A DNA stretch of 5,013 bases from Candidatus Bathyarchaeota archaeon. Lineage in GTDB: Archaea; Thermoproteota; Bathyarchaeia; 40CM-2-53-6; RBG-13-38-9. The notes beneath the pieces are model-generated. The model made no database searches, was not told where the DNA came from, and worked only from the letters and a program-made list of their open reading frames with translations. Shown piece by piece: positions 1 through 4,910 of the stretch. The DNA is taken from the NCBI GenBank assembly GCA_026394315.1, contig JAPKYM010000322.1, positions 1 to 5,013 of the forward strand. Direction: 5' to 3'. The position numbers and the translations under genes are program-made. Position 1 is the first letter of the stretch. Each line of letters begins with the position of its first letter.

Positions 1-82
1 ATGGTAGCGTTTGCCAGTTTATTCTGTGGAGGCAATTTTCCTAGTCTTTCTCAGGTTTGAACGATGACGGGGACGCGGCGTT

Positions 83-721
83 CTAGTCAAATTTCATAGT
101 CTCTTCTTTGGTACCTGACATGGAGACGATGAGTAGGTCAACGCCGTTTCCGCTTCCAGCATCCCTTGCAAGCGCTGCCTTGAAAGCCTTCCCGACTAGT
201 TCCTTTGCCTCATCAAAGCTCATGTCCTGCTTGTACTCGTCCTCAAGTACACCAATCGCTACTTCAGTTCCACTTCCAACTGTGGCGTACTTGTCCTGCA
301 TAACTGAACCAAGCAGATCCAAGACATAGAGACTTGGTCCATCTTCGTCCACGCCTCCTATGATTGTCTGGGTGATGTAGGGGATCATTCTATTCTGGAA
401 GAGCAGGCTGCCTACCATTTTTGCAGCGGCCTTCACACCGATTGGTCGTTCCCTCTCGTAGGTGAAGATATTTGCGTACGCAGCTGCCTCTCTGGACAGA
501 ATCTGCATGTCTGAGACAAGGCCGGCGAAGGCTGCACCGACCGTGTCAGTAATCTTGAACACCTTCTTAGCAGTCTTACTCATAACAAAGTATCCGTAGG
601 AGACCCTTCTTTCAGAAGCCAGGATGACACCGTCATGGTAGACCACTCCTATGGTTGTGGCTCCTGGAACGTAGGGCATGCTTTGTGACATGGCGTTGAC
701 ACCAAATAGAATGCGGTTCAT
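83..721 (-). CDS. psmB: 20S proteasome beta subunit, probably non-catalytic type
   Basis: Beta subunit of the archaeal 20S proteasome, the cytoplasmic barrel protease made of alpha and beta heptameric rings. The Ntn-hydrolase fold is clear: the strand GATTIGVVYHDGV (residues 20-32), then ASERR, a Lys equivalent to Lys33 (K53), GLVSD (67-71), the GGVD turn (122-125), GSG (149-151) and the RDAGSG segment (186-191). The Glu17, Lys33, Ser129, Asp166 and Ser169 equivalents appear kept, but the residue after the conserved Gly, where active subunits have Thr1, is Ala21. This matches the ATxxG start I recall for the inactive beta paralogue of crenarchaea, so a second, catalytic beta gene should exist elsewhere. 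Length is 212 aa from the ATG at 721. A TATA-like box only about 19 bp upstream makes an internal ATG at 691 or 679 (202 or 198 aa) equally possible. Identity is near certain; loss of activity is inferred. Confidence 0.95.
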   Translation of the reverse strand: MNRILFGVNAMSQSMPYVPGATTIGVVYHDGVILASERRVSYGYFVMSKTAKKVFKITDTVGAAFAGLVSDMQILSREAAAYANIFTYERERPIGVKAAAKMVGSLLFQNRMIPYITQTIIGGVDEDGPSLYVLDLLGSVMQDKYATVGSGTEVAIGVLEDEYKQDMSFDEAKELVGKAFKAALARDAGSGNGVDLLIVSMSGTKEETMKFD

Positions 722-735
722 CTTATTAGGTCAAC

Positions 736-744
736 AATTTAAGG
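736..744. promoter_or_regulatory. TATA-like box between divergent psmB and DUF504 genes
   Basis: The 54-bp gap between the divergent genes has one AT-rich core, AATTTAAGG on the plus strand (CCTTAAATT on minus). In archaea transcription starts about 25 bp from the TATA centre. On minus this gives a start near 715, inside the longest psmB reading frame, which favours a downstream psmB start codon. On plus it gives a start near 765, leaving a very short leader. The weaker CTTATTAG at 722-729 may serve the plus gene instead. This is a sequence-pattern call only. Confidence 0.3.
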
Positions 745-760
745 TTGATGATGACCCAGA

Positions 761-766
761 GAGGAG
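761..766 (+). promoter_or_regulatory. Shine-Dalgarno site of the DUF504 gene
   Basis: GAGGAG lies 9 nt before the ATG at 776, a good match to the archaeal anti-Shine-Dalgarno sequence. It fixes the start of the small gene. Confidence 0.65.
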
Positions 767-775
767 ACCTAACCC

Positions 776-1045
776 ATGCTGCCTTTGAAGAATATCTTTA
801 ACAAGATCTTCTGGGACGAACGGGTAGATAGAAGAGACCATGTTATAACTTTCGTTCATCGTGGAGCACCGTCCGACGCGAAGACCATAACCGCATCACA
901 GATCAGACAGGTTGGCCGCTCCTGGTTTACCTACTGTCAGCAAGATCAGGAGACGCTGATACCCATGCATAGAATACTTACTGTTGAGAATGTGAGGACC
1001 GGCGAGATCCTTTGGAGGAAGAGAGGAACCTCTAACCCTACTTAA
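776..1045 (+). CDS. MJ1316/DUF504 (UPF0248) family protein, predicted RNA cyclic-end recognition domain
   Basis: Small 89-aa protein made of a single UPF0248/DUF504 domain. Family features visible are the N-terminal NKIFWD segment (9-14), HRGAPSD (28-34), the IPMHRI motif (62-67) and the C-terminal GEILWRK (76-82). No signal peptide or membrane segment is seen, so it is likely cytoplasmic. Computational work on RNA repair systems proposed that this domain (Pfam name: MJ1316 RNA cyclic group end recognition) binds RNA with 2',3'-cyclic phosphate ends; no activity is known to me. Its partner here supports this: the gene runs tail to tail into rtcA, whose product makes such ends, with 8 nt of overlap. 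The start is set by a GAGGAG site 9 nt upstream. It is full length for the family. Family assignment is strong; function is a prediction. Confidence 0.88.
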   Translation: MLPLKNIFNKIFWDERVDRRDHVITFVHRGAPSDAKTITASQIRQVGRSWFTYCQQDQETLIPMHRILTVENVRTGEILWRKRGTSNPT

Positions 1046-2117
1046 TGTGAACTGCCCTGTTCACTATCCCCGCGCCGGTGCAGGTTATTCTTGCGAGTTC
1101 GCCAAGTTTACCCTCGACTTCGAAATTGACTCCAAGGAGCATCTTGCAGAGCTCAATACATGTGAGTGAGTGAAGTGTGAGTTCAGAGACCATGATCTCT
1201 GATTTCCCGACCGCAAGCGCCATGTAGACTATCAATTGATCCCCGAGATGCTTGTCTACAGGAGCGGCTCGCTTTAGGCCCTGTAGTAGATTGGAGACGG
1301 CCCCTTCACCCACTTTCTCCGCAGGAAGTCCTAGCCTACCTAGAGCGTCGCCGCTGAGTAACCCGCCTGAAGACAGTGAGGCGAAGAGGATGAGCCCGCA
1401 CCCCGGGTCGACTGCACATCGGTGTTCGTTAATCTGAAGTGATTCCAGCTGTATATCTGCGTCGTACCCTTCCTGCATCAACAGTCTCTGGGCCGACTTC
1501 CCCATCCTTTCGACGATATGCCTTGGAAGTCTGCAGCTGTAGGAAAGACCCCAGACCTTGACTACGCTTCCGAATTCTGTTAAGACGACCGGGTTCAGCC
1601 TATCGGCTGGCCTTGAACTCGCTCTGACTAAGCCTTGCCCTCTTGGATAGAACCCCCTCTTCACCAAATCTACCGATCCGCGGTAGCCCATCTTGGCGAT
1701 CCTCGGCAGTACGGCACTCTGCAGAAATTCTATTGTCGGAGCCTTTGGATTGTTGGTTCCCCCAGCTATCTCCAACGAGACTTCAGTATCACAGAAAGCC
1801 ATCACAGGCATCATTGCTTGAAGAACAAGGTTCGTTGAACCCGCAGTCCCCACGTCCACCCTAAAGCTTCCGCCCCCAGTTGAACCAGGTTCAAAAGACA
1901 GCTGATTGGAACCAATATTCAGGCCTTCAGTCTTTGCTCTTGTCAAAAGGCCTATGGCTCTGACGGCATTCAAGTGTTGGGCTCTCAATCCCGGAGGCGA
2001 TCTCTTCGCCCTGACATTGACTATTCTTATTTGTGTCTTTACGATTGCTGAGATCGCGACTGAGAGTCTGAGAACCTGCCCCCCACCTTCAAGCATATCT
2101 CCTTGAATTTCAATCAT
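1038..2117 (-). CDS. rtcA: RNA 3'-terminal phosphate cyclase
   Basis: RtcA converts RNA 3'-phosphate ends to 2',3'-cyclic phosphate using ATP, through a covalent RtcA-AMP intermediate on histidine. Numbered from the ATG at 2117, the 359-aa protein shows the opening MIEIQGDMLEGGGQVLR, the RSPPGLRAQHL segment (39-49), the GGTNNPKAP loop (119-127), KRGFYPRGQG (153-162), a DQL motif (293-295) and TLHSLT (314-319), whose His316 matches the nucleotidylated histidine. The insert domain occupies roughly residues 180-270. The frame stays open to a TTG at 2144, but family members begin with the MIEI segment, and a GGGG site lies 8 nt before the ATG at 2117. It is the second gene after ridA on this strand and overlaps the convergent DUF504 gene by 8 nt. 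Members of the superfamily without cyclase activity (Rcl1 type) lack the histidine, so an active cyclase is likely here. Confidence 0.94.
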   Translation of the reverse strand: MIEIQGDMLEGGGQVLRLSVAISAIVKTQIRIVNVRAKRSPPGLRAQHLNAVRAIGLLTRAKTEGLNIGSNQLSFEPGSTGGGSFRVDVGTAGSTNLVLQAMMPVMAFCDTEVSLEIAGGTNNPKAPTIEFLQSAVLPRIAKMGYRGSVDLVKRGFYPRGQGLVRASSRPADRLNPVVLTEFGSVVKVWGLSYSCRLPRHIVERMGKSAQRLLMQEGYDADIQLESLQINEHRCAVDPGCGLILFASLSSGGLLSGDALGRLGLPAEKVGEGAVSNLLQGLKRAAPVDKHLGDQLIVYMALAVGKSEIMVSELTLHSLTCIELCKMLLGVNFEVEGKLGELARITCTGAGIVNRAVHIK

Positions 2118-2131
2118 AGATGCTTCCCCGA

Positions 2132-2154
2132 GAGCTGAGAACAAGAATCAGCTC
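2132..2154. repeat. Inverted repeat in the predicted rtcA leader
   Basis: GAGCTGA and TCAGCTC form a perfect 7-bp inverted repeat around a 9-nt spacer. On the rtcA strand it would fold just upstream of the GGGG ribosome-binding site at 2126-2129, if transcription starts upstream of it. It could be a leader hairpin or an operator; nothing in the sequence decides between them. Confidence 0.4.
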
Positions 2155-2165
2155 ATCGACAAAGG

Positions 2166-2188
2166 CTCTAAAGCATATCTGTCTTTAG
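2166..2188 (-). promoter_or_regulatory. Possible rtcA TATA box overlapping an inverted repeat
   Basis: On minus, CTTTAGAG (2173-2166) is TATA-like and would place transcription start near 2145, about 27 nt before the ATG at 2117. It overlaps a second inverted repeat, CTAAAG (2168-2173) and CTTTAG (2183-2188), again with a 9-nt spacer. Such an overlap is what a repressor operator would look like, but this is only inference. Confidence 0.3.
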
Positions 2189-2192
2189 TGTG

Positions 2193-2245
2193 GCTCCGTT
2201 GGAGCAGTATCAGTCGATCAACTATTCGCTAGGTTTGGTCAGCGA
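2193..2245. repeat. Two short hairpin-forming repeats downstream of ridA
   Basis: Just past the ridA stop, TCGCT (2226-2230) pairs with AGCGA (2241-2245) across a 10-nt loop. Farther on, GCTCC (2193-2197) pairs with GGAGC (2201-2205) across GTT. Neither is followed by a clear T-tract on minus, so calling them terminators would be weak. Confidence 0.3.
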
Positions 2246-2246
2246 T

Positions 2247-2651
2247 CTAGGGTTGAGAGCTCTTCTGCGGTACGTATGCGATTGCTTCGATCTCCACTTT
2301 AAAATCCGGATGCATGAGTTTGGCCTGTACTGTGGATCTTGCTGGGTATCCGCCCTTGAAGTATGAGCGGTAGATCACGTCGTAGTTCTCGTGGTAGGAG
2401 GTGTCTGCTAGAAAAGCCGTAGTCTTGACAATATTCATTATTGATCCTCCTTCACTCTCAAGCAATTTCCTCATGTTTTCAAAGATCAATCTGAGCTGTA
2501 CCTCAAGCGCCTTGGGAACTTCTCCAGTCTCAGGATCCATGGCTACCTGTCCAGCGAGAAAGACAAAGTCGCCAGCTCTCGTTAGATTAGAATAAGAGGC
2601 TCTAGGCTTTGAGGTGCCTTCAACCCAACTGACTCTCTTTATCGCACTCAT
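2247..2651 (-). CDS. ridA: RidA/YjgF/UK114 family reactive-intermediate deaminase
   Basis: Trimeric cytoplasmic enzyme family that hydrolyses reactive enamine and imine intermediates, such as 2-aminoacrylate from PLP-dependent dehydratases, to keto acids and ammonia. The 134-aa protein spans the usual length. It shows the SGQV-like segment as LAGQVAMDPETGE (32-44), the KTTAFLAD strand (76-83) and the signature YPARSTVQAKL (102-112). Arg105 is the substrate-carboxylate-binding residue, and Glu120 in VEIEAIA matches the glutamate of active RidA proteins, so this looks like the active subfamily. No Shine-Dalgarno motif precedes the ATG. A TATA-like CTTAAG about 28 bp upstream points to a leaderless transcript. 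It lies upstream of rtcA on the same strand with a 129-bp gap, so co-transcription is uncertain. The exact substrate cannot be read from sequence. Confidence 0.93.
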   Translation of the reverse strand: MSAIKRVSWVEGTSKPRASYSNLTRAGDFVFLAGQVAMDPETGEVPKALEVQLRLIFENMRKLLESEGGSIMNIVKTTAFLADTSYHENYDVIYRSYFKGGYPARSTVQAKLMHPDFKVEIEAIAYVPQKSSQP

Positions 2652-2846
2652 GAATTATTACAGACTCGGAATTTGGCTTAAGATTTTTCGTATGGTCTAG
2701 TTTTCACGCAGATAATGGCCCGCGCTAACCAACTCACCCACAGTTATCTAGAAGGCCAAACAAGAATAGGGACATATGACGAATCCTCATAACCGACCAG
2801 AGACGACGCGCAAGAACAGTTACAAAGACAAAAGGCATTGATATAG
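2652..2846. other. Divergent intergenic region between ridA and ogt
   Basis: This 195-bp region holds the ridA promoter on the left and presumably the ogt promoter on the right, where I see only weak candidates (CATATG at 2773-2778, GTTACAAAG at 2819-2827). In its centre, GATAA (2711-2715) and TTATC (2744-2748) flank a segment whose minus strand (2735-2722) reads like a tRNA D-arm. No anticodon arm or T-arm follows, so it is not called a tRNA. No open reading frame of note is present. Confidence 0.4.
2675..2686 (-). promoter_or_regulatory. ridA TATA box
   Basis: On minus the core AAATCTTAAGCC, preceded by an A-rich stretch, is centred about 28 bp from the ridA ATG. The expected start of transcription is within a few bases of the ATG. 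With no ribosome-binding site present, this suggests leaderless initiation. Confidence 0.45.
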
Positions 2847-3425
2847 ATGAGCCTGATCACGCTCTCGCTCAGCAAATCTCAAGATGTCTGGTTTGCCGTG
2901 GCACTGAGAAGTAGCGGCGAAATTGTTCGTGTAGGCTTCTCCCCAAACAGGTGTTCCCTTCTGGAGCACGTTGCCAAACATTTCAGGCCTTCTTTCAAAG
3001 TCAGGCGTAATGATTCAGAAGGATGCTCAGCATTGAAGGTTGTTAAGGAACTCTTTCGTGGTAGAGAGATTGACCTTCTGCCGATGATTAACCTTGATGG
3101 CACAACGAAGTTCCAGAGAATCGTTTACACCGCTCTAATGAGAATTCCAAGAGGAAAAGTCTCAACTTACTCGATGCTAGCTAGGGCCTCCGGCTGCCGA
3201 AGAGGATATCGAGCTGTGGGAAATGCTCTTTCATCGAACCCAATCCCCCTCATCATTCCATGCCATAGAGTCCTCCGTTTAAACCTGAAGATTGGGGGCT
3301 TCTCGATACCTGGTGTAGACGAGAGAGAAGCTCGCCAACTCAAACGGAGAATCTTGGTGGATGAAGGCGTCAAGTTTGAAGGCGAGAAAGTGAACCCGAA
3401 ATGCTTGTGGAAGTCCAAATCCTAG
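2847..3425 (+). CDS. ogt: Methylated-DNA--protein-cysteine methyltransferase (O6-alkylguanine-DNA alkyltransferase)
   Basis: Suicide DNA-repair protein that moves the alkyl group from O6-alkylguanine to its own cysteine. The 192-aa protein has a poorly conserved N-terminal domain (about 1-85) and the conserved C-terminal domain from TTKFQRIVYTAL (86-97). Visible functional residues are Tyr108 in STYSMLA, the Arg finger Arg122 in YRAVGNAL, hinge Asn131 in SSNPIPLIIPCHR, the acceptor Cys139 in PCHR, and the GGFS loop (150-153). The start is bounded because an in-frame TAG directly precedes the ATG. Only a weak AAAGG lies upstream, so leaderless or poorly led translation is possible. nadM follows 87 bp downstream on the same strand with its own likely promoter. 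A basic C-terminal tail (KCLWKSKS) extends past the core domain. Confidence 0.95.
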   Translation: MSLITLSLSKSQDVWFAVALRSSGEIVRVGFSPNRCSLLEHVAKHFRPSFKVRRNDSEGCSALKVVKELFRGREIDLLPMINLDGTTKFQRIVYTALMRIPRGKVSTYSMLARASGCRRGYRAVGNALSSNPIPLIIPCHRVLRLNLKIGGFSIPGVDEREARQLKRRILVDEGVKFEGEKVNPKCLWKSKS

Positions 3426-3464
3426 CGTACTGAGTTGGAGCAAAACAATAAGTGATTTGACATA

Positions 3465-3476
3465 GCAATATTATCC
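3465..3476 (+). promoter_or_regulatory. Possible nadM TATA box
   Basis: AATATTAT within this stretch is the most AT-rich part of the 87-bp ogt-nadM gap. It would place transcription start near 3496, just before the Shine-Dalgarno site. Evidence is spacing and base composition only. Confidence 0.35.
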
Positions 3477-3497
3477 TTCCAGTACTGATCTAACTCT

Positions 3498-3505
3498 GAG
3501 AGGGG
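3498..3505 (+). promoter_or_regulatory. Shine-Dalgarno site deciding the nadM TTG start
   Basis: GAGAGGGG sits 7 nt before the TTG at 3513. It supports that non-ATG start over the GTG at 3522. Confidence 0.6.
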
Positions 3506-3512
3506 TCTCGCG

Positions 3513-4043
3513 TTGACTGTTGTGGGGTTATATATTGGACGATTTCAGCCCTTTCATCTTGGACACCTTGAAGTTGTCAAGCTCATTCTGACCAAGGTGG
3601 ACGAACTCATCATTGCAGTTGGGAGTGCACAGTACAGCCATACACGGAAGAACCCTTTCACGGCGGGGGAACGGATCTTTATGATAAGGGAGTGTTTGAG
3701 AGACTCAGAGATCAGTACTGATAGAGTTCAGATAATCCCAGTCCCGGATGTCAATGTTCACGGAATCTGGGTGGCTCATGTCACGGCTTACCTCGGCACA
3801 TATGATATCGTATTCTCGAATGATCCTTTAACCTCGAGGCTCTTCAAAGAGGCTGGAGCGAAGGTTGAAGGAAATCCATTCTTTAAGCGTGAGATTTACT
3901 CGTCGACAGAAATACGGAAAAGAGTCCTGTTGGATCAAGATTGGCGAGCCCTTGTTCCTAGGAGTGTTAGCAAGATCATGGGTGCGGTAGATGGTGTAGC
4001 CAGGATAAAGATGCTCTCTCAATCAGACAATCCGACCCCCTGA
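3513..4043 (+). CDS. nadM: Nicotinamide-nucleotide adenylyltransferase, archaeal type
   Basis: Joins ATP and nicotinamide (or nicotinate) mononucleotide to form NAD or deamido-NAD, the last adenylation step of NAD synthesis. The 176-aa protein has the nucleotidyltransferase core GRFQPFHLGH (9-18) with the HxGH motif at 15-18, the archaeal NadM block GSAQYSHTRKNPFTAGER (37-54), FSNDPLT (101-107) and the phosphate-binding YSSTEIR (129-135), which corresponds to the ISSTxxR motif. Length is normal for archaeal NadM. The start is TTG, chosen because of the GAGAGGGG site and because the family begins a few residues before GRFQPFH. The last 25 nt overlap the 3' end of the convergent SAM hydrolase gene. 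Archaeal FMN- or phosphopantetheine-adenylyltransferases share the HxGH fold but not the SAQxSHT..NPFTAGER block. Confidence 0.94.
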   Translation: MTVVGLYIGRFQPFHLGHLEVVKLILTKVDELIIAVGSAQYSHTRKNPFTAGERIFMIRECLRDSEISTDRVQIIPVPDVNVHGIWVAHVTAYLGTYDIVFSNDPLTSRLFKEAGAKVEGNPFFKREIYSSTEIRKRVLLDQDWRALVPRSVSKIMGAVDGVARIKMLSQSDNPTP

Positions 4044-4825
4044 AGTATTATTGGATCTCCAACTCTTGCGCCCAATACTCTGGCAGCATCCTCCTGATTG
4101 ACTGCTAACTCAAGAAAGCCTTGACTACCAATCGTTGCCAGGAGTTCACCGGAACTAACGTCAGAATATGTTTCGCAGAATTGCATCTCCGTATCGCCAG
4201 AACTGGCTCTGATCCTGATTCTGGTCCCGAAGTCGATCCTTCCACTTTCAAGAAGCCCGAACTCTATGTCGGTCACAACATTTCCGAAGTGGTCTATGTG
4301 TAGGACTCTACCATGAATCTCATCATCGCGGAGCCTTGCCTCTGAGATTGTTGACCTGACATAGTCGGTGATCCTAGGTCCCATCTTGAATGCGGGAACA
4401 TCGTTAGCCAAATGGCCGACTGCATGAGCAAAGACATCTCTACCGTGAAAAGTTGGGGAAACTTTGCCCGCAAAGTATTTTGATTCATTCAAGTGGTAGG
4501 CTGCCGTGACGCCCTCCTTTTCAGCTGCCGGAGACAGAAGGCCGTTATCTGGGCCCACAAACTTGCTTCTTCTAGTCTCAAGTAGCAACGGTCGTCTTGA
4601 TCCCCCGACTCCTGGATCAACGACAGCAAGAAGAATCGACTCCTCCGGGAAGTAGGGAGCTACTGAAGCAAGTACGAACATGCCTTGGCGCACATCGTAT
4701 CGCTCAATACCGTGGCTTATATCGACGATTGTGGTCGAGGGCGATATTGTCAGTATAGCAGCCTTCATTTGAGCTACATACGAGTCCTTCAGCCCGAAAT
4801 CTGAAAGCAACCCAACTAAGGCCAT
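4019..4825 (-). CDS. S-adenosylmethionine hydrolase (adenosine-forming), DUF62/SAM hydroxide adenosyltransferase family
   Basis: Family that cleaves SAM to adenosine and methionine with water as nucleophile; its relatives are the SAM-dependent chlorinase and fluorinase. From the ATG at 4825 the 268-aa protein opens MALVGLLSDFGLKDSYVAQM, the usual family N-terminus. It shows VVDPGVGGSRRP (68-79), FVGPDNGLLSP (89-99), FHGRDVFAHAVGHLA (126-140) and HIDHFGNVVTDI (176-187). Asp70, Arg77 and His127 appear to match the Asp-Arg-His triad of the hydrolases, which argues against a halogenase. The C-terminal beta-barrel domain follows from about residue 175. The frame is open to a GTG at 4888, but that codon lies inside an insertion-sequence end. 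The ATG at 4825 has GAGGG 8 nt upstream and a TATA-like box at suitable distance. Its physiological role in archaea is unclear. It overlaps nadM by 25 nt at the 3' ends. Confidence 0.92.
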   Translation of the reverse strand: MALVGLLSDFGLKDSYVAQMKAAILTISPSTTIVDISHGIERYDVRQGMFVLASVAPYFPEESILLAVVDPGVGGSRRPLLLETRRSKFVGPDNGLLSPAAEKEGVTAAYHLNESKYFAGKVSPTFHGRDVFAHAVGHLANDVPAFKMGPRITDYVRSTISEARLRDDEIHGRVLHIDHFGNVVTDIEFGLLESGRIDFGTRIRIRASSGDTEMQFCETYSDVSSGELLATIGSQGFLELAVNQEDAARVLGARVGDPIILQGVGLSD

Positions 4826-4833
4826 AGCCACAT

Positions 4834-4838
4834 CCCTC
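4834..4838 (-). promoter_or_regulatory. Shine-Dalgarno site deciding the SAM hydrolase start
   Basis: On minus GAGGG lies 8 nt before the ATG at 4825. It supports this codon over upstream in-frame ATGs at 4879 and 4861 and the GTG at 4888. Confidence 0.55.
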
Positions 4839-4866
4839 GCAACGAATGTTAGCTGATCCATCTGAT

Positions 4867-4877
4867 CTCTTAAACGC
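4867..4877 (-). promoter_or_regulatory. Possible TATA box of the SAM hydrolase gene
   Basis: GCGTTTAAGAG on minus would start transcription near 4845, giving a leader of about 20 nt that contains the GAGGG site. It lies just outside the predicted insertion-sequence end, so the gene would keep its own promoter. Confidence 0.4.
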
Positions 4878-4888
4878 ATAATTGACAC

Positions 4889-4910
4889 TCCCCTGCCTAA
4901 AGACAGGGGA
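4889..4910. repeat. Terminal hairpin of the IS200/IS605 element
   Basis: TCCCCTG (4889-4895) and CAGGGGA (4904-4910) form a perfect 7-bp stem with an 8-nt loop. In this family such a subterminal hairpin is bound by the TnpA transposase and also forms the 3' part of the TnpB guide-RNA scaffold. It may also hinder transcription from tnpB into the SAM hydrolase gene. Confidence 0.7.

Noticed and set aside
1..35. A minus-strand frame open to the left edge from a TTG at 35 (LPPQNKLANAT), which could be the start of a gene downstream of psmB, for example the beta-CASP/KH ribonuclease often next to psmB.
   Set aside because: Only 11 codons are visible, there is no ATG or GTG start, an AGG motif lies too close to the TTG, and the resemblance to the N-terminus of that family is vague.
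1..60. A plus-strand frame of 19 codons from the first base to TGA at 58-60.
   Set aside because: Too short to assign, no recognisable residues, and it may be noise or the shadow of a minus-strand gene.
2179..2188. CTGTCTTTAG on plus, identical to 10 nt of the minus-strand IS200/IS605 terminal hairpin, as a possible second element remnant.
   Set aside because: The match does not extend into the stem arms on either side, so it is most likely chance.
2722..2735. A complete tRNA gene on the minus strand between ridA and ogt.
   Set aside because: Only a D-arm-like stretch is present; no anticodon stem-loop, no TTCGAAT-type T-loop and no matching acceptor stem are found.
3427..3488. GTACTGA repeated at 3427-3433 and 3482-3488, flanking most of the ogt-nadM gap, as a possible target duplication.
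   Set aside because: Seven bases is short, and the sequence between has no mobile-element features.
4019..4825. SAM-dependent chlorinase or fluorinase (natural-product halogenation).
   Set aside because: The Asp-Arg-His triad of the hydrolases appears present and no biosynthetic cluster surrounds the gene.
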